From the NCBI GenBank assembly GCA_024640405.1, contig JAHEFB010000046.1:1-35825 (forward strand): 35,825 nt of DNA, read 5' to 3'. Source of the DNA: Alphaproteobacteria bacterium (GTDB lineage: Bacteria > Pseudomonadota > Alphaproteobacteria > Rhizobiales > Aestuariivirgaceae). Below, piece by piece: positions 25,396 through 33,071 of this stretch. Below the pieces are notes generated by a model. That model saw only the letters and a program-made list of their open reading frames with translations, searched no databases and had not been told where the DNA came from. Position 1 is the stretch's first letter; every line of letters starts with the position of its first letter. Made by a program: the position numbers and the translations under genes.

Positions 25396-26948
25396 CTGCG
25401 ACACAGCCTCTCAACATCGGCCAGATCCTGACGGCACAAGCCCGGCTGCAACCCGACCGTATAGCTGCGCGCGATCTTGAGCGCGCCATGACCTTCCGGC
25501 AATGGAACAGCCGTGCCTGTCGGCTGGCCAATGCGCTCATTGGTCTTGGCCTGAGCAAAGGAGACCGAGTGGCCGTGCTGGCCTACAACCGCGTTGAATG
25601 GGCAGAAATTTTCGCCGCTGCTGCCAAGGCGGGCGTCGTTGCGGTTCCGATTAATTTCCGGCTGACCGGGCCGGAGGCGCAGTACATTGTAGAAAACTCC
25701 GGTGCAAGTGCGGTACTCGCGGAAGATGCGCTGGCCGGTACCATCGAGGCGGTACGCGACGGGCTCTCCCTATCTGCCGAACGTTTCATCCTGATCGGTG
25801 CTGGAAAGGCAGATGGCGAATGGCGCGGCTACGAGGAGTTTCTTGCCGCAGGCCCGGACAGCGAGCCCGATGTAACCGTAAATCCCGACGACACCTGGTG
25901 CCTGATGTATACGTCGGGCACTACCGGCCGGCCCAAAGGGGCGATCCGTACCCATCGCGGCATCGCCATGCTGGCATTGATGACCTCGGTTGAATTGTCC
26001 ACAAGGCGTGCCGATGATGCCTTGCTTGTCATGCCGATGTGCCATGCCAACTCGCTGTTCTTTTTCTCCGCCTTTGTCTATTCCGGCGCCTGTGTCACCA
26101 TTTTTTCAAGGCCCAGCTTTGATGCGGGATTGTGCCTGCGCACAATGGTTGAAACGGGTACCACCTTTACCTCACTGGTACCGACACACTACTCAATGTT
26201 GCTGGACGTGCCGCCGGCTGAACGTGGCAAGGCCAGCTTTGAGCGTGTGGAGAAGTTGATGATTTCGTCCGCACCGGCGCGAGCCGATACCAAACAGGCC
26301 GTGATGGAGATGTTTCCGAACACCGGTCTTTTCGAACTTTACGGTTCTACCGAAGGCGGTTGGGTCACCATGCTTCACCCGGACGAGCAGTTTGAAAAAC
26401 TGGGAACGGTTGGCCGGGAGACGATTGGATCTGCGCCCATCAGATTGCTGGATGATGATGGCAATGAGGTGCCGGACGGCCAGCCCGGAGAGCTGTTTTC
26501 CTGCAACCCATATACATTCACCGGTTACTGGAATAACCCCCAGAAAACAAATGATGCGTTTCGTGGCAACTACATGACGGTTGGTGATGTTGCGATCCGC
26601 GATGAAGACGGCTTCATCAAACTGATCGACCGAAAGAACAATGTGATCATTACCGGTGGCGAGAACGTCTATCCGTCGGAAGTTGAAGCTGTTATCGGCT
26701 CGCATCCGGCGGTAGCCGATGCGGCTGTCGTCGGTTTGCCCGACGAAAAATGGGGCGAGCGCGTTACGGCAGCCATTGTGTGCCGGGAAGGCCAGGTCGT
26801 GGATGAGGCTGCGCTGACCGAATGGTGCAAGGACCAGCTTGCCGGGTACAAGCGGCCACGCAACTTTGTTTTTATTGCGCCTGGCCAGATGCCGCGCAAT
26901 GCCACCGGCAAGATTTTGCACCGCCTGCTGCGCCAGCAACTTGTTTGA
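25392..26948 (+). CDS. AMP-forming acyl-CoA synthetase
   Basis: 518 residues. P-loop YTSGTTGRPKG is at 173-183, LYGSTEGG is the adenine-binding motif, MTVGDVAIRDEDGFIKLIDRKNN carries the hinge (split GDVAIRDEDG / LIDRKNN), GGENVYPSEVE follows, and the adenylation lysine is Lys507 in ATGKILHR. It makes an acyl-CoA from a carboxylate, CoA and ATP. Its start overlaps the regulator's stop, and a TPP enzyme gene follows 27 bp later, so the substrate is probably linked to that enzyme, for example a 2-hydroxy or branched acid. The precise acid is unknown. Confidence 0.92.
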   Translation: MTATQPLNIGQILTAQARLQPDRIAARDLERAMTFRQWNSRACRLANALIGLGLSKGDRVAVLAYNRVEWAEIFAAAAKAGVVAVPINFRLTGPEAQYIVENSGASAVLAEDALAGTIEAVRDGLSLSAERFILIGAGKADGEWRGYEEFLAAGPDSEPDVTVNPDDTWCLMYTSGTTGRPKGAIRTHRGIAMLALMTSVELSTRRADDALLVMPMCHANSLFFFSAFVYSGACVTIFSRPSFDAGLCLRTMVETGTTFTSLVPTHYSMLLDVPPAERGKASFERVEKLMISSAPARADTKQAVMEMFPNTGLFELYGSTEGGWVTMLHPDEQFEKLGTVGRETIGSAPIRLLDDDGNEVPDGQPGELFSCNPYTFTGYWNNPQKTNDAFRGNYMTVGDVAIRDEDGFIKLIDRKNNVIITGGENVYPSEVEAVIGSHPAVADAAVVGLPDEKWGERVTAAIVCREGQVVDEAALTEWCKDQLAGYKRPRNFVFIAPGQMPRNATGKILHRLLRQQLV

Positions 26949-26975
26949 CAAACTATTACCAAGAGAACAAAGACA

Positions 26976-28727
26976 ATGACCCTGAGTGCCAGTGAAATTC
27001 CCCGCCAAGACCTCAATGATGATCCGCTTTGTGTTGCCGCATGGATTGCCAAAGCTCTGAAGGCGCGTGGCGTTGATCGAATTTTCGGGTTGCAGGGCGG
27101 TCATATTCAACCGATCTGGGATTATGCTGCGCAAGCCGGCATACGGATCATCGACGTGCGCGACGAGCGGGCCGCCGTTCACATGGCCCATGCCCATGCC
27201 GAACTTACCGGCGGGTTCGGCGTTGCCATGGTCACGGCAGGCCCCGGTGTCACCAACACAGTCACGTCCATGGCCAATGCTTCGCTGGCGCGAGTACCTG
27301 TTCTGCTCATCGGCGGCTGTACGTCGCGTCCGCAGGCAAACATGGGGCCGCTGCAGGATATTCCGCATGTGGATATTCTGAAACCTGTCTGCCGCTATGC
27401 CCGTACCGCGCGGGTGCCGGACCAGGTGCTTCGCGAGATGGACGAGGCAATTTCCCGCGCATTCGGTGATATGGGAGAGCCGGGGCCTTCTTACATCGAG
27501 GTTCCTACCGATGTGTTGCGCACAAACGTACAGCCGCAGCTCATACTGAATGAGTGGCTGACCGGCACCAGGACACGAAAGCTTCAGCCCGAACCGGACG
27601 CGGTGGCAGAGGCTGTTGCAGCTATTCGGGCAGCCAAACGCCCGCTGGTTATTTCCGGCCGCGGCGCACGCCGTGCGGGCAAAGAACTTTGCCACTTTCT
27701 CGACACCCTCGATGGGCTCTATCTGGATACCCAGGAAAGCCGTGGACTTGTGCCTTCAGAACATCCTTCATTTGCAGGTGCCGTTCGCGGCGCGGTGATG
27801 AGCCAGGCGGATCTGGTGATCACGCTAGGCCGCAAGCTGGACTATCAAGTTGCGTATGGATCGCCCGCGGTGTTCGGCGATGCCCGTTTCATTCGGATTG
27901 CCGATACTGCGGGCGAACTCATCGACAATCGCCGTGGCAGCCCGGAATTGCTGTCGGACACAGGCCTGGCGCTCGAGGCTATCACCGCAGCACTGGGCAA
28001 TGACGCCGGCAGCCGCGATCAGGTGTGGCTTGATGGCCTGCGGGCCAAGCAGAAACGGCGCGTCGCAGGCGGTGATGCGGCTGAAACGCCGCAGACCGGC
28101 GCAGACGGCAAAGTGCATCCACTTGCCATATTCGATGCCGTCAGGGACAAGGCTGATCCCGACTACATCGCCATTGCCGACGGTGGAGACCTTTTGAGCT
28201 TCGCCCGCATCGGCCTGGCAGCCTCAACCTATATGGACGCAGGTGCCTTTGGTTGCCTTGGCATTGGCGTCCCGTTCGCAGTGGCTGCAAGTCTGGCGTT
28301 TCCCGACCGCCAGGTGATCTCCGTCAATGGTGACGGCGCTTTTGGTCTTAACATCCTGGAAATCGACACAGCCGTGCGGCATGGCGCGAAGCCGGTATTC
28401 ATCGTGTCTAACAACGCAGCATGGAACATCGAGCGGTTTGATCAGGACGTCAACTATGGCGGCCGCGTCGTTGGCACAACTTTGCGCCATTCAGACTATG
28501 CCGCGCTGGCGCGTGCGCTTGGTGCGCACGGGGAACGGGTTGAAGATGCAAAAGATCTGCCCGCAGCGCTTGAACGCGCACTGGCCAATGCGCCTGCCGT
28601 AATCGATGTGGTGACATCGCAGGATGCAGTCTCGTCAGACGCCCAGAAAGGCCTCGGATTTGTGCCCGACTATCAGGCACTGACCGCCTGGGATGACGCG
28701 GAACGCAAACGCCGCGGCGAGATCTGA
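26976..28727 (+). CDS. Thiamine-pyrophosphate enzyme, acetolactate synthase/2-hydroxyacyl-CoA lyase-like
   Basis: 583 residues with the three-domain layout of the acetolactate synthase superfamily. The PYR domain has [11 protein letters not shown] and the cofactor-activating glutamate Glu64 in [29 protein letters not shown] follows. The PP domain holds the TPP/Mg motif GDG (452-454) through NN (479-480). A true acetolactate synthase would normally be accompanied by a regulatory small subunit, and none is nearby. Pairing with an acyl-CoA synthetase recalls oxalyl-CoA decarboxylase or 2-hydroxyacyl-CoA lyase systems, but the N-terminal [18 protein letters not shown] segment is not one I can tie to a known member. 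The reaction is left open. Confidence 0.85.
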   Translation: MTLSASEIPRQDLNDDPLCVAAWIAKALKARGVDRIFGLQGGHIQPIWDYAAQAGIRIIDVRDERAAVHMAHAHAELTGGFGVAMVTAGPGVTNTVTSMANASLARVPVLLIGGCTSRPQANMGPLQDIPHVDILKPVCRYARTARVPDQVLREMDEAISRAFGDMGEPGPSYIEVPTDVLRTNVQPQLILNEWLTGTRTRKLQPEPDAVAEAVAAIRAAKRPLVISGRGARRAGKELCHFLDTLDGLYLDTQESRGLVPSEHPSFAGAVRGAVMSQADLVITLGRKLDYQVAYGSPAVFGDARFIRIADTAGELIDNRRGSPELLSDTGLALEAITAALGNDAGSRDQVWLDGLRAKQKRRVAGGDAAETPQTGADGKVHPLAIFDAVRDKADPDYIAIADGGDLLSFARIGLAASTYMDAGAFGCLGIGVPFAVAASLAFPDRQVISVNGDGAFGLNILEIDTAVRHGAKPVFIVSNNAAWNIERFDQDVNYGGRVVGTTLRHSDYAALARALGAHGERVEDAKDLPAALERALANAPAVIDVVTSQDAVSSDAQKGLGFVPDYQALTAWDDAERKRRGEI

Positions 28728-28731
28728 AGTT

Positions 28732-29565
28732 TTAAACGATCGACAAGGCGGACGGTCCGTCTGGCGGCGGGAATTCATGGTCGAGCAACGCCAGATCGTC
28801 TTCGTCCAGTTCGATATCCAGGGCCGCAACGATTGGTGCGATACGTTCCATGCGGGAGGTTTTCGGAATGGCTATCGTGTTTTTCTGCGCCATCAGCCAG
28901 GCCAGCGCGATGGACGCCGGGGTTACGCCGTGCCGGTCGGCCAGCGTTGCAAGACTTGCATCGCGCAACAGTCTTCCTTCACCCAGTGGGCAATAGGCCA
29001 TAAGCGGAATCTGTTTTTCATCCAGCCCCGGTTTCAAATCCCATTCGATGCCGCGGTCCGAGAGATTGTAGAGGACCTGATTGACGGCGCATTTTGTGCC
29101 GTCACGCACGCCCAGCAATTCCTTCATGTCGTCGGCATCCAGATTGCTGACACCCCATTGGAGAATTTTGCCATCGGATTTGAGGCGCTCAAATCCGGAC
29201 ACTGTTTCGTCAAACGGGTATTGCCCGCGCCAGTGCAACAGATAAAGATCGATGCGATCGGTCTGCAGTCGCTTAAGCGACCGGTCGCAGGCTGAAATCA
29301 CGCCGTCGTATGAAGCATTGTGCGGATATACCTTGGAGACAATATATGCCTCGTCGCGCCGCCCTTCCAGCGCCGCGGCCACAACCTTTTCCGCGCCGCC
29401 TTCGCCGTACATTTCAGCTGTATCTATGAGACTGAGGCCGGCGTCGAGGCCGTGACGCAGAACGTCTGCCTCGGCATTCAACAACTCTGCATCCTCACCC
29501 ATGCGCCAGGTGCCGAGTCCAAGTGCGGATATTTTCTGTCCGCCGGGAAGGGTTACATGCTTCAT
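28732..29565 (-). CDS. Aldo/keto reductase
   Basis: 277 residues from ATG 29565 with GGAG 8 bases upstream; the longer open frame to 29673 lacks family sequence. The TIM-barrel signature is clear: LGLGTWRMGED near residue 14, DTAEMYGEGGAE with the catalytic Asp/Tyr, SKVYPHNAS with the active-site Lys, LHWRG with His, and the cofactor-binding IPKTSRMERI near the C-terminus. It would reduce an aldehyde or ketone with NADPH. It converges on the TPP lyase gene (4 bp between stops) and is divergent, across 98 bp, from the decarboxylase-like subunit pair, so it may reduce the aldehyde those enzymes produce. Confidence 0.9.
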   Translation of the reverse strand: MKHVTLPGGQKISALGLGTWRMGEDAELLNAEADVLRHGLDAGLSLIDTAEMYGEGGAEKVVAAALEGRRDEAYIVSKVYPHNASYDGVISACDRSLKRLQTDRIDLYLLHWRGQYPFDETVSGFERLKSDGKILQWGVSNLDADDMKELLGVRDGTKCAVNQVLYNLSDRGIEWDLKPGLDEKQIPLMAYCPLGEGRLLRDASLATLADRHGVTPASIALAWLMAQKNTIAIPKTSRMERIAPIVAALDIELDEDDLALLDHEFPPPDGPSALSIV

Positions 29566-29663
29566 ACGCAACTCCACTTTTCCATCGCAACAGCTTGACG
29601 CAGGACAAGGTCTGAACGCAAGGTGCGTTTGAAACTGAAACACTTCACAAATGCGATGGTGGA

Positions 29664-30197
29664 ATGAAGGCAAAAGCTTTTTCGTTTGCCGCAGATGACT
29701 GGCGATCGGGGGTATTTGCAGCGCTGAAGCGGCAGAACGTGCAGCAGATGGCTTATGTGCCGGATGCCGGCCATGCCAGCCTGATCACCGCGTGCCATGC
29801 CGACGCGGAAATTGAAAGCACTGTGCTGACCACCGAAGAAGAAGGTGTGGCCCTGCTGGCCGGGGCTGATCTCGGTGGCCAGCGCGGGGTAATGCTGATG
29901 CAATCGTCCGGCGTCGGCAATTGTGTCAACATGTTTTCGCTGCTGCAATCATGTGGATTTCCGTTCGTCACCCTGGTCACCATGCGCGGTGAATGGGCGG
30001 AGTTCAATCCCTGGCAGATACCAATGGGGAAGGTGACGGAGGAAACATTCAAACGCTCGGGGTTCATTGTTTATCGGGCCGACACGGGCGAGGATGCTGC
30101 AGCGATGACGGCCTCAGCGGTGCAACTGGCCTATGACAGCAACTGTCCGGTAGCGGTGTTGTTGTCTCAGCGCCTTATCGGCGCAAAGAATTTTTGA
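29664..30197 (+). CDS. TPP-dependent decarboxylase, alpha-type subunit (sulfopyruvate/phosphonopyruvate decarboxylase ComD-like)
   Basis: 177 residues corresponding to just the PYR half of a TPP enzyme. Characteristic are the activating glutamate within TTEEEGVALLAGA (Glu58-60), MQSSGVGNCVN (79-89) and RGEWAEFNPWQIPMG (108-122), which match the style of the alpha subunit of sulfopyruvate decarboxylase (ComD). The beta half is encoded 15 bp downstream. Together they would decarboxylate a 2-oxo acid to an aldehyde. The substrate could be sulfopyruvate, phosphonopyruvate or another 3-substituted pyruvate. No coenzyme M, sulfonate or phosphonate genes are visible here, so the assignment stops at the class. 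Confidence 0.82.
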   Translation: MKAKAFSFAADDWRSGVFAALKRQNVQQMAYVPDAGHASLITACHADAEIESTVLTTEEEGVALLAGADLGGQRGVMLMQSSGVGNCVNMFSLLQSCGFPFVTLVTMRGEWAEFNPWQIPMGKVTEETFKRSGFIVYRADTGEDAAAMTASAVQLAYDSNCPVAVLLSQRLIGAKNF

Positions 30198-30212
30198 AAT
30201 GGGCAGAAGCAA

Positions 30213-30800
30213 ATGATCGACAGGCGTGATGGTGTAGCGGCTATCCTGAAAGACCGGCCGGACAACCTGCTGGTGATCAGCGGGCTGGGCTCGCCCACCT
30301 ACGATGTTGCGGCGGCGGGCGATGTGGCGGAAAACTTCTATTTGTGGGGGGCAATGGGTGGTTCAGCCTCGATGGGGCTGGGCCTCGCGCTGGCCCGGCC
30401 TGATGCACGCGTGCTGGTTGTTACAGGCGATGGTGAAGCCTTGATGGGCATGGGGTCGCTGGCGACACTGGGCGCCAAGGCGCCTGAAAATCTCGCCGTG
30501 CTGGTCATCGACAATGAGGCGTTTGGCGAGACCGGCGGTCAAACCAGTCACACCGGCAAGACGACTAACCTGGCTGCGGTGGCGCTGGCCTGCGGGTTCA
30601 GGCATGTCCTGACTGCCCACAGGCAGCCTGACCTTGCGGTCCTGAAGCAGGTTATGCTTGAAGAGACCGGACCTGTTCTGGGCGTGATCAAGGTCGGATC
30701 GGGCGAACTGCCCAGGGTTTTGCCGGAACGGGACGGGCACGCCATCAGAAACAGATTTATAACTGCAACAACAAATCGGAAAAATGGAGAAAAGACATGA
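30213..30800 (+). CDS. TPP-dependent decarboxylase, beta-type subunit (ComE-like)
   Basis: 195 residues containing only the PP half of a TPP enzyme. LWGAMGGSASMGLGLALARPD is followed by the cofactor/Mg motif GDGEALMGMGSLATLG (72 onward) through IDNEAFGETGGQ, where N101 ends the GDG-x-N motif. FGETGGQTSHTG is the pattern typical of sulfopyruvate and phosphonopyruvate decarboxylases. It should form the active site at the interface with the preceding alpha-type subunit. Its stop overlaps the start of the RidA gene (ATGA), tying the decarboxylase to imine chemistry. Confidence 0.85.
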   Translation: MIDRRDGVAAILKDRPDNLLVISGLGSPTYDVAAAGDVAENFYLWGAMGGSASMGLGLALARPDARVLVVTGDGEALMGMGSLATLGAKAPENLAVLVIDNEAFGETGGQTSHTGKTTNLAAVALACGFRHVLTAHRQPDLAVLKQVMLEETGPVLGVIKVGSGELPRVLPERDGHAIRNRFITATTNRKNGEKT

Positions 30801-31150
30801 GTTTGACGAGAATAGGCGCCGGCGCCCGGATGACAAGTGCGATCATTCATGGTGGCAAGGTCTATTTGTCGGGGTTTGTGGCCGGCGAGGCGGCCGGTGG
30901 CAGTGTTGCTGCCCAGACCGCGGATATCCTGGCACAGATAGATGCAACACTGGCGGAGGCCGGTTCAGACAAGACGCGGGTTATCAAGGCAACCATCTGG
31001 CTGACCGACATGGACACGTGGGCTGAAATGAACACGGTCTGGGATGAATGGGTCGTGGCGGGTGAGACGCCCTGCCGCGCTGCCGTGCATTCACCTAAGC
31101 TGGCGGCTGCCGGTCTCGACGTGGAAATTCAGGTGGAAGCGGCGATCTAG
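30797..31150 (+). CDS. RidA-family reactive imine/enamine deaminase, YoaB-like
   Basis: 117 residues. The sequence follows the E. coli YoaB pattern more than classic RidA: a short N-terminus (RIGAGARMTSAIIHGGKVYLSGF), QTADILAQIDATLAEAGSDKT, ATIWLTDM, MNTVWDEWVVAGETPCRAAV. The catalytic-type arginine Arg94 (TPCRAA) and C-terminal Glu115 are present, so imine hydrolysis is plausible. RidA proteins hydrolyse 2-imino acids and other enamines to 2-oxo acids and ammonia. It sits between a 2-oxo acid decarboxylase and an amino acid dehydrogenase, exactly where an imine intermediate would need handling. The start overlaps the previous stop. Confidence 0.92.
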   Translation: MSLTRIGAGARMTSAIIHGGKVYLSGFVAGEAAGGSVAAQTADILAQIDATLAEAGSDKTRVIKATIWLTDMDTWAEMNTVWDEWVVAGETPCRAAVHSPKLAAAGLDVEIQVEAAI

Positions 31151-31167
31151 CGTCAGGAATCGTTGCC

Positions 31168-32412
31168 ATGGCAAAGGCGCTGGTACTTGGAGCCGGAATT
31201 GTCGGGGTCACCATGGCTTACGAGCTGTGGAAGGACGGCCACGAAGTAACGGTCATCGACCGCGAAGCCGGTGCCGCTGAAATCACCAGCTTCGGCAATG
31301 CCGGCATGATTGCGCCGGGCCACGCCTATGCATGGGCGTCGCCTGCTTCACCTGGAATTCTGTTCAGGTCCCTGTGGCGCAATGATCAGGCTCTGCGGCT
31401 GAAACCGTCGCTTGACCCTGCATTCCTAAAATGGATGTGGAAATTCTGGGGCCAGTGCACAGCGCAAAGCGCAGCCGACAATACAAGGCGAAAAGTTCGG
31501 CTGTGCAACTACGCGCAAACGGTGTTTCACGAGACCCGGCAGGAAACAGGTGTTTCCTATGACGCCAATGACGGCGGCATTCTTTATCTGTTCCGATCGC
31601 CATCGGCCTTCGATGCCGCCAACAAAAAGGCAGAAATACTGCGCCAGGAAGGTTCAGACATTGGTGTTCTGGACAAAGACGGCATAGCGGCAAAGGATCC
31701 CGCACTCGCCGACGGCAGGGATCAGTTTGCCGGTGCTTTGTTTGGCGGCCGGGATGAAACCGGTGACTGCCGGATTTTCACCCGTAACCTGGTGGCGTGG
31801 CTTGAAGCGCGAGGCGTGACGTTCGGATGGAGGGTGACGGCTGAACACCTGGAGATCGAGGGCGACAGAGTATCAGCGGTTGTCACGGATAAGGGACAGA
31901 TGTCAGCCGACATGATCGTGGTCTCTCTCGGCGTGTATTCGCCGCATCTGACAAGACCTGTCGGGATTGACCTGCCGATCTACCCGGTCAAGGGATACTC
32001 GATGACCATTCCGGTGTCCGGACGCAACAAGCCGCCCAGAATTGGCGGCATCGATGAAGAAAGCCTGGTTGCCTATACGCCGATGGGTAACCGTTTGCGG
32101 GTGACGGCAACAGCGGAGTTTTCAGGTTATGGCACCGAGCATTCACCGGGCGATTTTCGACACATGACCGGTGTCGTAAAAAGCCTGTTTCCCGACGGTG
32201 CGGACTATTCAAGTATAGAGTACTGGGCGGGTCTTCGGCCAATGACACCTGAAGGAACCCCGATACTGGGTGCCACAAAATACAAGAACCTGTGGTTGAA
32301 TACGGGGCAGGGCCACATGGGCTGGACCATGAGCCACGGAACCAGCCGGATCGTGGCCGACCTGATTTCAGGCCGCAGGACGGCAATTTCGGTTGACGGC
32401 ATCACACTTTGA
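31168..32412 (+). CDS. dadA: FAD-dependent D-amino acid dehydrogenase-like protein (DadA family)
   Basis: 414 residues of the DAO superfamily. The dinucleotide-binding motif GAGIVGVTMAYELWKDGHEVTVID begins at residue 8 (shown as GAGIVGVTMAYEL), followed by TSFGNAGMIAPGHA, the YPVKGYSMT segment and the C-terminal WAGLRPMTPEGTPILG and GQGHMGWTMSHGTSR motifs of DadA. DadA oxidises D-amino acids at the inner membrane face to imino acids, feeding electrons to the respiratory chain. It starts 17 bp after the RidA gene, which suits removal of the imine product. No alanine racemase (dadX) is present, so the natural substrate need not be D-alanine; a 3-substituted D-amino acid is possible. Confidence 0.88.
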   Translation: MAKALVLGAGIVGVTMAYELWKDGHEVTVIDREAGAAEITSFGNAGMIAPGHAYAWASPASPGILFRSLWRNDQALRLKPSLDPAFLKWMWKFWGQCTAQSAADNTRRKVRLCNYAQTVFHETRQETGVSYDANDGGILYLFRSPSAFDAANKKAEILRQEGSDIGVLDKDGIAAKDPALADGRDQFAGALFGGRDETGDCRIFTRNLVAWLEARGVTFGWRVTAEHLEIEGDRVSAVVTDKGQMSADMIVVSLGVYSPHLTRPVGIDLPIYPVKGYSMTIPVSGRNKPPRIGGIDEESLVAYTPMGNRLRVTATAEFSGYGTEHSPGDFRHMTGVVKSLFPDGADYSSIEYWAGLRPMTPEGTPILGATKYKNLWLNTGQGHMGWTMSHGTSRIVADLISGRRTAISVDGITL

Positions 32413-32423
32413 CCGGTTTCAAG

Positions 32424-32444
32424 AACCTGTTGATAAAGCAGGTT
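32424..32444 (+). terminator. Weak hairpin after dadA
   Basis: AACCTG (32424-32429) and CAGGTT (32439-32444) pair around a 9-nt loop 11 bp after the dadA stop. There is no T-run behind it. It is the only terminator candidate I see for the decarboxylase-ridA-dadA operon. Confidence 0.35.
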
Positions 32445-32542
32445 TGCCTTGCGTGATGTCAAAAATGCTACATAACACTTACAAGTATCAATTCTGGTAG
32501 GTGGTTAGTAAGGGGGGTAGACGCGAGGGTGAGCTTGACAAT

Positions 32543-32809
32543 ATGTCGAGTATGACGACGAATCTTTTCGTGGGGGCGATGGTAGTTTTTGCACTTGTGG
32601 TCATGGTGGAAACGCTGCTGAAAATGAACAAGAAGAGACGCTGGGCTGATGTGGAGAATGCTGCGGCAGGCGCGCAGCTTGTAAGTCGCACCCGTTATCG
32701 AGGTCGCCGTGTCGCGCATTACAGCGATGGATCCGTGCTGGCGGAGACCCGTCTCGGGTTCAAGTCGTTTGAGAATTTTGAGCTTTATCAGCGCTACATT
32801 GACCGATGA
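32543..32809 (+). CDS. Small single-pass membrane protein with C-terminal RYRGRRVxHYSDGSV module
   Basis: 88 residues from ATG 32543; ATG 32552 and an upstream GTG at 32501 are alternatives, and no start has a well-spaced Shine-Dalgarno. Residues 7-27 are a hydrophobic segment, followed by a basic KMNKKRRW stretch, so the C-terminal half should be cytoplasmic. Residues 51-65 read RYRGRRVAHYSDGSV, and the end is FKSFENFELYQRYIDR. The same module occurs in the protein encoded at 33068-33418. I recognise no characterised family. The Arg/Tyr-rich and HYSDGSV parts look like a small beta-strand unit. The gene precedes a phosphatase and polysaccharide export region, but no functional link is shown. 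Confidence 0.7.
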   Translation: MSSMTTNLFVGAMVVFALVVMVETLLKMNKKRRWADVENAAAGAQLVSRTRYRGRRVAHYSDGSVLAETRLGFKSFENFELYQRYIDR

Positions 32810-32930
32810 TGCGGCGCAGATTGGTTGTACCGGAGCAGTACTCCAGGCATTGGTGCAGGTGTTGAAAGATGGATGGAATGCCGCCTTGATAACCCCCTGA
32901 CGGCTGAGCCAAATGTCGTAGGGTAAATGG

Positions 32931-32958
32931 TTGCATTGCAATTCTTTTCCGGGATAAT
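32931..32958 (+). promoter_or_regulatory. Putative promoter for the 26-codon ORF and second small membrane protein
   Basis: TTGCAT (32931-32936), 16-nt spacer, GATAAT (32953-32958): a weak -35 and a good -10. It lies about 33 bp before ATG 32991, in the 181-bp gap after the first small membrane protein gene. Confidence 0.35.
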
Positions 32959-32990
32959 CTGAACTTGCGGGGTCCAAAGAGGGAGTGCCG

Positions 32991-33071
32991 ATGTCGACAT
33001 CCAAGTCTGGCCGAATCACGATAATTCTGGTGGTTTACGACGATATTTGTATGCGTCAGGTGCTGTCATGA
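32991..33071 (+). CDS. 26-codon ORF coupled to the downstream small membrane protein gene
   Basis: ATG 32991 follows a strong Shine-Dalgarno, GAGGGAG, with 5 nt spacing (bases 32979-32985). The 26 codons give MSTSKSGRITIILVVYDDI followed by CMRQVLS, and the TGA (33069-33071) overlaps the next gene's ATG 33068 as ATGA. The product is a short peptide with a hydrophobic middle. The ribosome-binding site is better than that of the gene it overlaps, which suggests a translated leader that delivers ribosomes downstream. I do not recognise the peptide. It could also be only a fortuitous frame, but site quality and exact overlap speak for translation. Confidence 0.5.
   Translation: MSTSKSGRITIILVVYDDICMRQVLS

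Noticed and set aside
26193..27695. 500-codon minus-strand frame opposite the acyl-CoA synthetase and TPP enzyme genes
   Set aside because: It spans two well-supported genes on the other strand and its translation has no recognisable motif. High-GC codon bias produces such shadow frames.
26976..28727. Sulfoacetaldehyde acetyltransferase (Xsc) completing a sulfonate pathway with the ComDE-like pair
   Set aside because: The N-terminal region does not read like Xsc, and no phosphotransacetylase, sulfite exporter or sulfonate transporter gene is present.
32501..32542. GTG start adding 14 residues to the first small membrane protein
   Set aside because: The added residues are polar and charged, there is no Shine-Dalgarno before the GTG, and the paralogue begins directly with its membrane segment.
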